A stretch of 64,000 bases of DNA from an uncultured Bacilli bacterium (GTDB taxonomy: Bacteria > Bacillota_I > Bacilli_A > RF39 > UBA660). Positions 42,310-51,281 of the stretch are shown here, one piece after another. The stretch spans positions 1 to 64,000 of the forward strand of contig CALVIG010000006.1 of assembly GCA_944329425.1 (NCBI GenBank). The letters are read 5' to 3'. A program made the translations under genes and the position numbers. Below the pieces are notes generated by a model. That model saw nothing but the letters and a program-made list of their open reading frames with translations, was not told the DNA's origin and made no database searches. Position 1 is the stretch's first letter. Each line of letters opens with the position of its first letter.

Positions 42310-43668
42310 ATGGATAAGTATAATGAATTAAGAGAAAAGTACCCGTTATTTTATTATCACGGTTTTAAAATAGAGGATAATGATAACGAGTTGTTTATCA
42401 CTTATGATTTTGAAATAAAGGGTTTAGAAAGATTTAATCCTACTTTAAAAGTTCCAAAAACTACTAAGGTAAATTACGATAAATCCTTGCTAAATAAGAT
42501 TATATTTAGCGCTGGATTAGCGGAAATACCAAGTTATTGGAAGGCTACTTGCTCTCCTAAAATAATAATAGCGTGCGGCACTCTTAATGAAGAGCAAACA
42601 AATTGGGTAAAGAAGCTTATTTATAATGGCTTGGGAGAGTTTTTTTACGTAAATAAAATAAATGCTAAGTATGATGATTTTGTAACCGTTACAAGTGGGG
42701 GAGAAAGTTACGAAAAAATTTATGATAATAACACTTATGATGGTTACTTAGTAGCGGTAGGTGGCGGAAAGGATTCACTTACTTCTTTAGAAATATTAAA
42801 AAACGTGCCAAATAAAAAAGCTTTTATTATAAATAATAGAAAAGTGTGTTTCGACGGCGCTTACACTGCTGGTATAAAAAAAGAAGACGTAATAAACGTG
42901 GAAAGATTATTTGATAAAAAAATAATTGAATTAAATAACAAAGGCTTTTTAAACGGTCATACACCACTATCGAGCTGTATTGCTTTTATAGCTTACTTAA
43001 CGGCATACGTAAATGGTATAAAGTGCGTTGTTTTATCAAACGAATCAAGTGCTAACGAAGCAAGTGTAAAAGGAACTAATATTAATCATCAATATTCAAA
43101 GAGCCTTGAGTTTGAAAATGATTTTAGGTATTATACAAAGAAATATTTAACTGATAAAATAGAGTACTTCAGTTTGTTAAGACCACTTAACGAGCTTCAA
43201 ATCATGAAGATTTTTACAAAGTATCCTAAGTACTTTAACCATTTTATTAGTTGTAATAACGGTGGAAAAAGGAAAAACATCGGAAAAAAAGATGGTTGGT
43301 GCCTATCTTGTGCAAAATGTTTATTTATTTATATTTTGATGAGTAACTTTGTTAATCAAGATGAAATGGTTAAAATTTTTGGTGAAAACCTACTTGATAA
43401 AAAAGAAATGTTAACTTATTTTCTTGAACTTGCTGGTAAAACCGATAATAAGCCATTTGAATGTGTTGGTACGGTAAATGAAGTTTTGTTCGCGATTAAC
43501 AACTTAATAGAAAAATGGAAAGATAACTTACCTTATTTATTAAGTTACTATAAAGAAAATTATAGGGTTTCAAAACCAAGTTGTGATATTCTTACGAATA
43601 TTGATGAAAATAACAACGTTCCAGAAGAACTTTTGAAATTAGTAGTAAAGGAGCTTAATAATGATTGA
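42310..43668 (+). CDS. murL: UDP-MurNAc-L-Ala-L-Glu epimerase
   Basis: Epimerises the L-Glu of UDP-MurNAc-L-Ala-L-Glu to D-Glu, an alternative to glutamate racemase first shown in Xanthomonas. 452 residues versus about 450 for that enzyme. Shared landmarks in order: YNGLGEF, VAVGGGKDSL, ELNNKGFLNGHTP, VLSNESSANEASV, NHQYSKSLEFE, YFSLLRPLNEL, HFISCN, WCLSCAKCLF, IFGENLLD and KPFECVG. Its 3' end overlaps murD by 8 bp, as expected for a coupled pair. TTGGAG precedes ATG 42310. Confidence 0.93.
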   Translation: MDKYNELREKYPLFYYHGFKIEDNDNELFITYDFEIKGLERFNPTLKVPKTTKVNYDKSLLNKIIFSAGLAEIPSYWKATCSPKIIIACGTLNEEQTNWVKKLIYNGLGEFFYVNKINAKYDDFVTVTSGGESYEKIYDNNTYDGYLVAVGGGKDSLTSLEILKNVPNKKAFIINNRKVCFDGAYTAGIKKEDVINVERLFDKKIIELNNKGFLNGHTPLSSCIAFIAYLTAYVNGIKCVVLSNESSANEASVKGTNINHQYSKSLEFENDFRYYTKKYLTDKIEYFSLLRPLNELQIMKIFTKYPKYFNHFISCNNGGKRKNIGKKDGWCLSCAKCLFIYILMSNFVNQDEMVKIFGENLLDKKEMLTYFLELAGKTDNKPFECVGTVNEVLFAINNLIEKWKDNLPYLLSYYKENYRVSKPSCDILTNIDENNNVPEELLKLVVKELNND

Positions 43669-45040
43669 TAACATAATAAATGATATAAATGGTAAGGAAA
43701 AAGTACTGATTTTAGGATTTGGTAGAGAAGGTAAATCAACTTATAGTTTAATAAGAAAATACTTAAAAGATAAGAAATTAACAATAGGGGACGCAAACAA
43801 AGAACTTATTAACAATAATCCTGAATTAAAAGAAGATCATAATCTTGAGTTTGTTTTAGGTGATAGCTACCTTGATGATTTGGATAGTTATGATTTAATA
43901 ATAAAGTCTCCAGGGGTTAATTTTAAACATGTTAACTATGATGGTTTTAAGGATAAAATAACTTCACAAATAGATTTGTTTTTAAAGCATGCTAATTGTC
44001 TTACTATTGGTGTTACGGGAACTAAGGGTAAAAGCACGACCTCATCTTTAATTTATTACGTTTTGAAAAACATGAATAAACGTACGGTTTTATTAGGTAA
44101 CATAGGTATTCCCGTTTTTGATGAAATAGAAAATATTACCAAAGATACTTTGGTGGTGTTAGAGTTAAGTTGCCATCAGCTTCAGTTCGTAAATGCCTCG
44201 CCTAATATAAGTGTTCTTTTAAATATTTATGAAGAACACCTAGATCTTTATAAGTCATACTTAGATTATCAATTAGCTAAATTAAATATTTTTAAGTACC
44301 AAAAAGATGGTGATTATAGCGTTTGGGGACTAGATAGTAAGGATTCTTTAAAATGGTTTAAACCTTCCTTATATTCGTATGAGTTTTCGTGTGACTCTAA
44401 GAAAGTTAAAACTGGTATAGCAATTGAAAAAGATGCTCTTTATTTGGTAAAAAATGACGATAAAATAAAAGTATATGATAGGACTAGAAAAAGAAATCTT
44501 TTGGGTGACCATAATTTGTATAACGTTGCGGCATGCATTTGTGTTTGTGACGTATTAGGTTTAGATTTAAACGTGGTATCTGATTTAATAGATGAATTTA
44601 AACCACTTGAACACCGAATGGAACTTGTTGGAACGTTTAACGGAATAACTTTTTATAATGATTCAATTGCAACCATTCCAGCGGCAACGATTAACTGCAT
44701 TAAATCAATTCCAAACACCAGTACCGTCATAATTGGGGGTATGAATAGGGGTCTTGATTTAAGTGATTTAACTAAGTATTTAAATGATAATAATGATTTA
44801 AAAACCTTAATATTTTTAAAGGATACTGGTTACATAATGTGTGATGAATTAGAAAAACTTGGTTGTACAAAAAAGCTTATTAAAGCAAAAGATATGAAGG
44901 ACGCGGTAAAAAACGCTTACTTATGTACCCCTAAAAACCACTCATGCGTTTTGTCGCCAGCAGCAGCTAGTTATAATACTTACAAGAATTTTGAAGAGCG
45001 TGGCAAAGATTATAAAAGATGGATTAAAGAACTTAAATAA
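43661..45040 (+). CDS. murD: UDP-MurNAc-L-alanine-glutamate ligase (MurD, probably L-Glu type)
   Basis: Mur ligase adding glutamate to UDP-MurNAc-L-Ala. 459 residues. N-terminal nucleotide domain (LILGFGREGKST), ATP loop GVTGTKGKSTTSSL, ELSCHQLQFV, NIYEEHLDLY, DHNLYNVAA, PLEHRMELVG, FYNDSIATIPAA and SPAAASYN. The overlap with murL and the ELSCHQLQ in place of the common ELSSFQLE suggest the MurD2 form that uses L-Glu. That preference is inferred from context. A terminator follows directly. Confidence 0.88.
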   Translation: MIDNIINDINGKEKVLILGFGREGKSTYSLIRKYLKDKKLTIGDANKELINNNPELKEDHNLEFVLGDSYLDDLDSYDLIIKSPGVNFKHVNYDGFKDKITSQIDLFLKHANCLTIGVTGTKGKSTTSSLIYYVLKNMNKRTVLLGNIGIPVFDEIENITKDTLVVLELSCHQLQFVNASPNISVLLNIYEEHLDLYKSYLDYQLAKLNIFKYQKDGDYSVWGLDSKDSLKWFKPSLYSYEFSCDSKKVKTGIAIEKDALYLVKNDDKIKVYDRTRKRNLLGDHNLYNVAACICVCDVLGLDLNVVSDLIDEFKPLEHRMELVGTFNGITFYNDSIATIPAATINCIKSIPNTSTVIIGGMNRGLDLSDLTKYLNDNNDLKTLIFLKDTGYIMCDELEKLGCTKKLIKAKDMKDAVKNAYLCTPKNHSCVLSPAAASYNTYKNFEERGKDYKRWIKELK

Positions 45041-45050
45041 GTTCTTTTTT
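45026..45050 (+). terminator. murL-murD terminator
   Basis: AAAGAACTT-AAAT-AAGTTCTTT then T-run, overlapping the murD stop. Confidence 0.85.
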
Positions 45051-45110
45051 GTTGATTTAATTTGGTTTTTATGTTAACATATTGCTCGTTAAAAACAAGG
45101 GGGTAATTGT

Positions 45111-46598
45111 ATGAAAGTAAAAGATATGATAAAGTTGGCAAGACAAGATAATTACTTGGGATTTGAATACTTAGATGCCCATTATAGTCCAATACTTAAG
45201 GCTAACGTAAGAAAAAAATACGGAGAAGAAGCTGCGGAAAAAATGGTGGAATTAGTTCCTTCTTTAATTGAATATTACATAAAAAATGGTATAAAAGACA
45301 ACTTAGACTCTTTTTTAAACAAAAAAGCTAATGCCCTATTTAAATATCATAAACGAAAAAACGTTATAGGAAGTAGTGTTTCTGTGAAGGATAAAGAGAA
45401 TTTTTATTTGGTAGTTAATCATTACGGAAATCATTTTTATAATCGCGTATTTAAATATAACATGATTTTTAGTGAAGAAGAGTTAAGAAAATTTTGCTAT
45501 TTATTTATTGAAACTAGGTTAAAAAAAGCCGTAAATGGTCATGTTGATATAAGGGTATCCATGCTAAACACCATTCAACGAGAAGAAAAGGTATACTTTA
45601 AGGATAAAGAAAATTTAATTAAACGATACATGATAATGATGGGATTAAACGATAAAATTTTAAATTATTTTTCTAATAAATATCGTTATTTATTTAAGAA
45701 ATATAAAAATAACAAAATGTATGATTGCTTGGTCAATAATTACGAAAGTTTTGTTTTGGATAGTTTAAAAGAAATTACCACGGTTAATCAAAATATTGAA
45801 CTTATAATTATAAAAAAACTTACAACAAAATATTTTGAAACAAAAGAAAAAATTAAAGCTATCATAGATGAAGGAAGATATAGTGAAGAAAATTATAATC
45901 TTATTTATAATACCTATTCTTACGTAAAAAAAATAATTTATGATAGATATAGCCCAATAACTTATTTAACTGATGAAGATTTAAAGAAAAGGATTGATAA
46001 AAAATACCAAGATTACTTAAAAGCATATTTAAATGGTAGTAAAAGTAAAAATCCTGGTTCGTATATAAACACTAGATTAGTTATGTATTTTGATGGTTAT
46101 GTTGGAGAAAAAATAGAAGGTAATTCTTATAAAACTGATGAATACTATGAAAATGAATTTTACGTTGAAAAAGTTTTACGAAATCTTGATGCATGTTATC
46201 CGCGTTCCTTGGCAGAAAAAGAATTAAAAGAAACGTATGATAAATATTTTAAAACTAAATATTTGAAGCAAAGAAAAACTGATACAAAAGAGGCTGTTAG
46301 AAGCGCATTAATGAGAAGAATTAATATGATAAATACTTTATACCAAGAGCAGGATATAAAAGATATGGCTTTGAAATATAAGCAAACAATTCCAAATGAT
46401 GTTTTAGAAAAAAGTGTTTTAGAAAACGTTATTGATAACCTGGTTTCGTATTACGTTAACATGGGAATTAATAATAAAGAAACGTTTGAATCTTTATTAA
46501 TTAAGGTATTATTAAATTTTGATAAAAAGGTTTATGAAGATTTAGATATGCTAAAGAAACAAGAACAATGCAAGGTGCTAAATAAACATAAGAATTAA
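45111..46598 (+). CDS. Repeat protein with sigma-region-2-like modules
   Basis: 495 residues, no signal peptide, not a recognised family. It seems built of five or six divergent helical modules of about 80 residues. The clearest share a core pattern (Y-[IVL]-x2-G-x3-N-x2-[ST]-[FY]-[IL]-x2-[KR]-x4-F): YIKNGIKDNLDSFLNKKANALF (in part), YLNGSKSKNPGSYINTR, YVNMGINNKETFESLLIK, with weaker ones near 140, 215 and 385. The pattern recalls region 2 of sigma-70 family factors (KFDPEKG..F..YL..RI). No region 4 is seen. The ribosome site AAGGGGGT (45097-45104) is unusual and complements a small RNA linker. Confidence 0.6.
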   Translation: MKVKDMIKLARQDNYLGFEYLDAHYSPILKANVRKKYGEEAAEKMVELVPSLIEYYIKNGIKDNLDSFLNKKANALFKYHKRKNVIGSSVSVKDKENFYLVVNHYGNHFYNRVFKYNMIFSEEELRKFCYLFIETRLKKAVNGHVDIRVSMLNTIQREEKVYFKDKENLIKRYMIMMGLNDKILNYFSNKYRYLFKKYKNNKMYDCLVNNYESFVLDSLKEITTVNQNIELIIIKKLTTKYFETKEKIKAIIDEGRYSEENYNLIYNTYSYVKKIIYDRYSPITYLTDEDLKKRIDKKYQDYLKAYLNGSKSKNPGSYINTRLVMYFDGYVGEKIEGNSYKTDEYYENEFYVEKVLRNLDACYPRSLAEKELKETYDKYFKTKYLKQRKTDTKEAVRSALMRRINMINTLYQEQDIKDMALKYKQTIPNDVLEKSVLENVIDNLVSYYVNMGINNKETFESLLIKVLLNFDKKVYEDLDMLKKQEQCKVLNKHKN

Positions 46599-46599
46599 G

Positions 46600-46626
46600 C
46601 ATTCTATTATAAGTAGGATGTTTTTT
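46600..46626 (+). terminator. Terminator of the 45111 gene
   Basis: CATTCTA with TAGGATG (one G-U) then TTTTTT. Confidence 0.75.
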
Positions 46627-46672
46627 CTTTTGTATTTATGTTATAATTTGTAGATAGAAATGGGTGATTTAT

Positions 46673-48097
46673 ATGTTAAAGCCAAACTTTAAAGAAGCTA
46701 AAAAAAGAAACAAAGAAGATATAAAAATCTTAAGAAATGAGTATCATGTTCCAAAAGAAGCTAAAAACATGGGTTTAAATAAACGATACTTTGTTAAAAC
46801 CTATGGTTGTCAGATGAATGAGCATGATAGTGAAATGATAAGTGCAATACTAGAAGATATGGGTTACAGTAAGGCTAATGATTATAATGACGCGGATTTA
46901 ATAATACTTAACACGTGTGCAATAAGAGAAAATGCTCACAATAAAACTTTTGGGATGCTTGGTAGAATAAAGCATTTAAAGCAAACAAAAAAAGACCTAT
47001 TAGTAGGTCTTGCGGGATGCATGAGTCAGGAAGAAAGCGTTGTTGATGAAATAATTTCTAAGTATAAATGGATGGATTTCGTATTTGGAACCCATAACAT
47101 TCATAAATTACCAGAAATTCTTAAGGAGCATATGCGTACTAAAAAGCTTGAAGTAAACGTATGGTCTAACGAAGGTAACGTAATTGAAGGCATTCCATCA
47201 AAAAGAGATTCTAAGTATAAAGCTTGGGTAAACATAATGTATGGTTGTGATAAGTTTTGTACTTATTGCATCGTTCCTTATACCAGGGGAAAACAAAGAA
47301 GTAGGCTTCCTTTAGACATTATAGAAGAAGTAAAAAAATTAAAGCTAGAAGGATATAAGGAAGTAACATTACTTGGTCAAAACGTCAATGCGTATGGTAA
47401 GGATTTTAAAGACATGGATTATAAAATGGAAAACTTACTTGAGGACGTAGCAAAAACCGGAATTGATAGGGTAAGGTTCGTAACTTCTCATCCATGGGAT
47501 TTTACTGATAGCATGATAGACGTAATAGCAAAGTATGATAATATTTGTAACTATATACATTTACCAGTTCAATCAGGTTCTAGCAGAATACTTAAGCTTA
47601 TGGGAAGAAGGTATACTAAAGAATCATACATTGAGTTATATAACAAGATTAGAAACAAGGTAAAAAACTGTTCCATTACAACTGATATAATAGTAGGTTT
47701 CCCTGGAGAAACGAAAGAAGATTTTGAAGAAACGTTGTCACTAGCTCGTGAGTGTAAGTTTGATTCTGCTTTTACGTTTATATATTCTCCTAGAGAAGGC
47801 ACTCCTGCTGCTAAGATGAAAGATGATGTATCATTAGAAGAAAAAGAACAAAGGCTTCATGAATTAAATGAGGTTATAAATAAATATGCCTTAGAAGCAA
47901 ACGAAAAATTGGTAGGACAAGTTGTTCCGGTTTTAATAGAGGGAGAAAGTCAAAAAGATAACTCTATGGTTGCGGGTTATACTGATACCATGAAATTAGT
48001 TAACGTAAAAGCTGATAAATCATCTATTGGAAAAATAATAAACGTTAAAATAACCGATGCTAAAACATGGAGTTTAGATGGTGAAATAGATGGATGA
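46673..48097 (+). CDS. miaB: tRNA-2-methylthio-N6-isopentenyladenosine synthase
   Basis: Radical-SAM methylthiotransferase for A37 of tRNAs reading UNN codons. 474 residues; ATG 46673 with GGTGAT 4 nt upstream. N-terminal UPF0004 domain with cluster cysteines in TYGCQMN, NTCAIRENA and GLAGCMSQ; radical-SAM motif CDKFCTYCIVPYTRG; a C-terminal TRAM domain (about 410-474, VGQVVPVLIEG). Overlaps the YmcA-type gene by 8 bp, the same neighbour as in Bacillus. Confidence 0.96.
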   Translation: MLKPNFKEAKKRNKEDIKILRNEYHVPKEAKNMGLNKRYFVKTYGCQMNEHDSEMISAILEDMGYSKANDYNDADLIILNTCAIRENAHNKTFGMLGRIKHLKQTKKDLLVGLAGCMSQEESVVDEIISKYKWMDFVFGTHNIHKLPEILKEHMRTKKLEVNVWSNEGNVIEGIPSKRDSKYKAWVNIMYGCDKFCTYCIVPYTRGKQRSRLPLDIIEEVKKLKLEGYKEVTLLGQNVNAYGKDFKDMDYKMENLLEDVAKTGIDRVRFVTSHPWDFTDSMIDVIAKYDNICNYIHLPVQSGSSRILKLMGRRYTKESYIELYNKIRNKVKNCSITTDIIVGFPGETKEDFEETLSLARECKFDSAFTFIYSPREGTPAAKMKDDVSLEEKEQRLHELNEVINKYALEANEKLVGQVVPVLIEGESQKDNSMVAGYTDTMKLVNVKADKSSIGKIINVKITDAKTWSLDGEIDG

Positions 48098-48419
48098 TAT
48101 AGCTTTAAATATAGATAATCTGTTTGATTCATTTGAAAATAGTAAACTATATAAAGATTTCGTAAATGCAAAAAAGCAACTAGAATCCAATGAAGAAATA
48201 ATGAATATTATTACCAGAATAAAAAGATTACAAAAAATAGCAACAAATAATAAAGATGAAATGGTGGAAAAAGAAATAAGAGATTTATACAAAAAACTAG
48301 AATCTTATCCTTTATATCAAAGCTATTTAATTATAAAAGATTTAGTTCAAGATGAGTTATTTGGAGTAAAAGAGCAATTTGATAGTTATTTTAAAGAGAT
48401 TTTATCATTAGATGCATAA
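48090..48419 (+). CDS. ymcA: YmcA/YlbF family protein (RicA-like)
   Basis: 109-residue helical protein of the Com_YlbF family. In B. subtilis YmcA (RicA), YlbF (RicF) and YaaT (RicT) form a complex with Fe-S clusters that promotes RNase Y-dependent mRNA processing and sporulation. The position directly after miaB, overlapping it by 8 bp, is the same as in Bacillus and supports YmcA over YlbF. Helical segments with SKLYKDFVNAKKQL and YPLYQSYLIIKDLV are typical. A terminator follows. Confidence 0.85.
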   Translation: MDDIALNIDNLFDSFENSKLYKDFVNAKKQLESNEEIMNIITRIKRLQKIATNNKDEMVEKEIRDLYKKLESYPLYQSYLIIKDLVQDELFGVKEQFDSYFKEILSLDA

Positions 48420-48430
48420 TCTCTTTTTTT
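48393..48430 (+). terminator. miaB-ymcA terminator
   Basis: AAAGAGATT with AATCTCTTT, 16-nt loop, T-run. Confidence 0.75.
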
Positions 48431-48517
48431 AATAATTTTTTTTAGAACAAACTAAAATCTTGATTGTCAGCAAGTTTTATGATATTCTTAAGTTATGATA
48501 AAGGAGAAAGTAAAGAT

Positions 48518-49198
48518 ATGAAAAAGAAAAACATGATAATAATAGGTGTTATCGCACTAATACTAGCAGTATCGGTAGGATACGCGTTATTTTCAGATAC
48601 TTTAAAAATAAACGGAACGGCAACTGCTAAGGGAGATTTTAACATGACCATGACATGTCAACCTGGTCTAGATACATCAATTGCTTCTGCAGAGGATATG
48701 ATGATGGATGAAGATAATGGCTATGAAAATGATCAATGTTCTGTAGATGATAAAACAATGACTTTTAGCACAGGTTTAAAATATCCAGGTGCACAAAGGT
48801 CTTTTACGGTTAAAATGAAAAACGAAGGAAGCATAGATGCTTATTTAAACTTAGATACTGGTCTTACAAGTAATGTTAAAACTTGTTATGATGCTAACGC
48901 AAACGATACTTTTGAAGAAAGTGAATGTGTTAATGATTCTGTACCTTATGTTTTTGAAATATCAGTTGCGCCTATAGGTTATGAAAAAAGTGATGGTACC
49001 AAATTTAACTTCTGGACGGGTTCTGAAGATCAAATTTCAGAAATAACTAGTGAAGACGGTAATTCTATCATAGTAAAACCAGGAGATACTTTATATGTTC
49101 TTATATTTCCATATTTTAATAAATTGGTAACTGGTTCTGGAAACTTTAATTATAAAATTGAGGGAACTTATCAATTTAACTTCACTCAAAAACAGTAA
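48518..49198 (+). CDS. Secreted or surface protein with SipW/TasA-like signal region
   Basis: 226 residues; ATG 48518 with AAAGGAG upstream. It begins MKKKNMIIIGVIALILAVSV, then GYALFSDTLKINGTATA, a signal region seen in camelysin/TasA-like and archaellum-like surface proteins, which are cleaved by SipW-type peptidases. The mature part is a beta-rich domain with paired cysteines and PGAQRSFTVKMKNEGSIDAYLNL, a typical phrase of such proteins. Possibly a fibre or matrix component; no SipW gene is in the window. Confidence 0.65.
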   Translation: MKKKNMIIIGVIALILAVSVGYALFSDTLKINGTATAKGDFNMTMTCQPGLDTSIASAEDMMMDEDNGYENDQCSVDDKTMTFSTGLKYPGAQRSFTVKMKNEGSIDAYLNLDTGLTSNVKTCYDANANDTFEESECVNDSVPYVFEISVAPIGYEKSDGTKFNFWTGSEDQISEITSEDGNSIIVKPGDTLYVLIFPYFNKLVTGSGNFNYKIEGTYQFNFTQKQ

Positions 49199-49210
49199 AT
49201 ATGGTATTAA

Positions 49211-49245
49211 AAAACTACATATTAAATAATTATGTAGTTTTTATT
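49211..49245 (+). terminator. Terminator of the 48518 gene
   Basis: AAAACTACATA with TATGTAGTTTT (49211-49221, 49231-49241), T-rich tail. Confidence 0.85.
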
Positions 49246-49289
49246 TAACTTACTAATTTATAATTTCATATTATATATTGGTGATAAAA

Positions 49290-49691
49290 TTGAACGATCC
49301 TATAAAAATGATTGAAACGATAAAAGAGTCCATGCAAGAAACTATAGAAGAAAATAATTTAACTGAGTTTTTTGGTTTTAGCATGGAAGACTTATTTAGG
49401 GTATATAGTTCTGATCTTTGTGAGATTTTACTTTATTATTTTCCAGGCTCTAACATAATGATAAAAAATAATTATCTTGAATGCGCGGTTTTAATAGACG
49501 ATTTAGTTTATGATTCAAATGGTGTAGCTAACAAATTAGAATATACTAAAGCAACAGCGGAAGACATAAGGTTTATTTCAAGGAGTTTTAAGCATTTATC
49601 TTTTTATGTGTTTGAAATGCTTTTACAAAAAGTTAATGATAAGCTTTTAAATAACCATGTTTATGTTCTTAGAAAAGGCGAGAAAAAATAA
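49290..49691 (+). CDS. Hypothetical protein
   Basis: 133 residues, not recognised. TTG at 49290 is chosen because GGTGAT ends 4 nt before it; an upstream in-frame TTG at 49278 has no site. Cytoplasmic alpha/beta protein: a helical N-terminus (KMIETIKESMQETIEENN), FSMEDLFRVYSSDLCEILLYYF, short strands NIMIKNNYLECAVLID, and a helical end. It stands alone between a surface-protein gene and the Tyr T-box. Confidence 0.55.
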   Translation: MNDPIKMIETIKESMQETIEENNLTEFFGFSMEDLFRVYSSDLCEILLYYFPGSNIMIKNNYLECAVLIDDLVYDSNGVANKLEYTKATAEDIRFISRSFKHLSFYVFEMLLQKVNDKLLNNHVYVLRKGEKK

Positions 49692-49693
49692 GA

Positions 49694-49722
49694 TTGACTT
49701 TATGTTAATAAAATAATAAAAT
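49694..49722 (+). promoter_or_regulatory. Promoter of the Tyr T-box leader
   Basis: TTGACT (49694-49699, 2 nt after the previous stop), 17 nt, TAAAAT (49717-49722). Confidence 0.65.
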
Positions 49723-49728
49723 ATATGT

Positions 49729-49941
49729 GTTAGTGATGAAGGAATTAGAGTAGTTTATAGCTAATTATGAAGAGATTATGTGGTTGGTGCGAACATAAAG
49801 TTAGTTATGAATGAATTACGGTTTTGGAGCTAAATCGTATTAAGGCGTTAACTTTTAAAGTTGCTAGATAATTATTATCTAGAATAAAGGTGGTACCGTG
49901 GACTTTTAAGTTCATCCTTTAATTAGGATGAACTTTTTTTA
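49729..49941 (+). promoter_or_regulatory. T-box leader, tyrosine type
   Basis: Senses uncharged tRNA-Tyr. Stem I has GAAGAGATTATGTGGTTGG (AAGAGA and GGTTGGTGC parts); the specifier region GAATTACGG holds TAC (Tyr) at 49817-49819, one base offset from the Leu and Ser leaders here; T-box AAGGTGGTACCGTGG about 49887-49901; terminator AAGTTCATCCT with AGGATGAACTT (49908-49918, 49925-49935) and T-run. Downstream gene is tyrS. Confidence 0.92.
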
Positions 49942-49958
49942 TTAAAGGAGGGATAAAA

Positions 49959-51191
49959 ATGACTTTGTTCGAGGAATTAAAATGGAGAGGTTTAATTAAG
50001 GATACTGCAGGAGAAGATTTGGAAAAAATTATTAATGGTTGTGATGCAACGTTTTACTGGGGAACGGACCCTACCGCAGATAGTTTGCACATAGGACATT
50101 ACTCATCACTTGTTACCGCAAAAAGGTTAGCTAAGGCAGGACATCATCCAATTCTTTTAATCGGAGGTGCAACTGGTCTTATAGGAGATCCAAGGCCTAC
50201 GGCAGAAAGAGAAATAATATCAAAGGAAACGCTAAATAAAAACCTAGAAGGAATAAAAAAACAAGTAAGTGATGTTTTTGGTGGTAATGTTACCATCGTA
50301 AATAATTATGATTGGATTAAGGAATTTGACTTTATTGACTTTTTAAGAGAAGTTGGTAAGTACATAAACGTTAATTACATGCTTAGCAAGGATATTATAG
50401 AAAGAAGACTAGAAACCGGAATTACCTTTGCGGAGTTTGCTTATACGCTTATCCAGGGTTATGATTTCTTACATTTATACGAAAGTAAAAACTGCGTAAT
50501 GCAAGTTGAGGGTTCTGATCAGTGGGGGAACATAACAACCGGACTTGAACTTATTAAGAAAAAGTTGGGTAAGGATGCTTATGCGTTTACGATGCCGTTA
50601 ATCCTTGATTCAAATGGCAATAAGTTTGGTAAGAGTGAGGGTAATGCTTTATGGCTTGATAAAAATAAGACTTCTTCTTATGCTTTGTACCAATACTTAA
50701 TAAACTCAAGTGATGAAAAAGTAGAGGAATACCTAAAAGTATTTACTTTCTTAAGTAAAGAAGAAATAGAAAACGTAATGAAAAGACATAACGAAAAGAA
50801 AGAAGAAAGAATAGCACAAAAGACTTTAGCAAAGGAATTTATAACGGATCTTCACGGAAAAGAAGAGTATGAAAAGGCCGTTAAGATAAGCGAAGCTCTA
50901 TTTAGTGGTAAAGTTAAGGAACTAAGTAAAGAAGAGATATTAATTGGGTTTAAGGACGTACCTTCGTTTGCCGTAGAAGAGGGAACTAAGTTAATCGATA
51001 TGTTAATAGATAATGGTATATGTTCAAGCAAAAGAGAAGCAAGGGAATTTTTGAATGCTGGTTCCATTTCAATTAATGATGAAAAAGTTAGTGATGAGAA
51101 TCTTGAAATAAATAAAAGTATGGCAATTGGTGATGAAGTTATCGTAATTAAAAGGGGAAAGAAAAAAAATTACATAGGGCACATCAAGTAA
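49959..51191 (+). CDS. tyrS: Tyrosyl-tRNA synthetase
   Basis: Class I synthetase charging tRNA-Tyr. 410 residues. Seen: CDATFYWGTDPTADSLHIGH (HIGH motif), GGATGLIGDPRPTAERE, QGYDFLHLY, QVEGSDQWGNITTG, the KMSKS loop as KFGKS (GNKFGKSEGNALW), and a C-terminal S4 RNA-binding domain (about 340-405, SKREAREFLNAGSISIN). AAAGGAGG precedes the ATG. Controlled by the Tyr T-box; terminator follows. Confidence 0.97.
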   Translation: MTLFEELKWRGLIKDTAGEDLEKIINGCDATFYWGTDPTADSLHIGHYSSLVTAKRLAKAGHHPILLIGGATGLIGDPRPTAEREIISKETLNKNLEGIKKQVSDVFGGNVTIVNNYDWIKEFDFIDFLREVGKYINVNYMLSKDIIERRLETGITFAEFAYTLIQGYDFLHLYESKNCVMQVEGSDQWGNITTGLELIKKKLGKDAYAFTMPLILDSNGNKFGKSEGNALWLDKNKTSSYALYQYLINSSDEKVEEYLKVFTFLSKEEIENVMKRHNEKKEERIAQKTLAKEFITDLHGKEEYEKAVKISEALFSGKVKELSKEEILIGFKDVPSFAVEEGTKLIDMLIDNGICSSKREAREFLNAGSISINDEKVSDENLEINKSMAIGDEVIVIKRGKKKNYIGHIK

Positions 51192-51213
51192 AGGGAAACA
51201 TTTCCCTTTTTTT
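51190..51213 (+). terminator. tyrS terminator
   Basis: AAAGGGAA-ACAT-TTCCCTTT then T-run. Confidence 0.85.
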
Positions 51214-51281
51214 GTTTATGGTAATTTATTAAAAAACGTGTTATAATTATATAGCTTAATTAAAAAGAAAGGAGGGAAATT

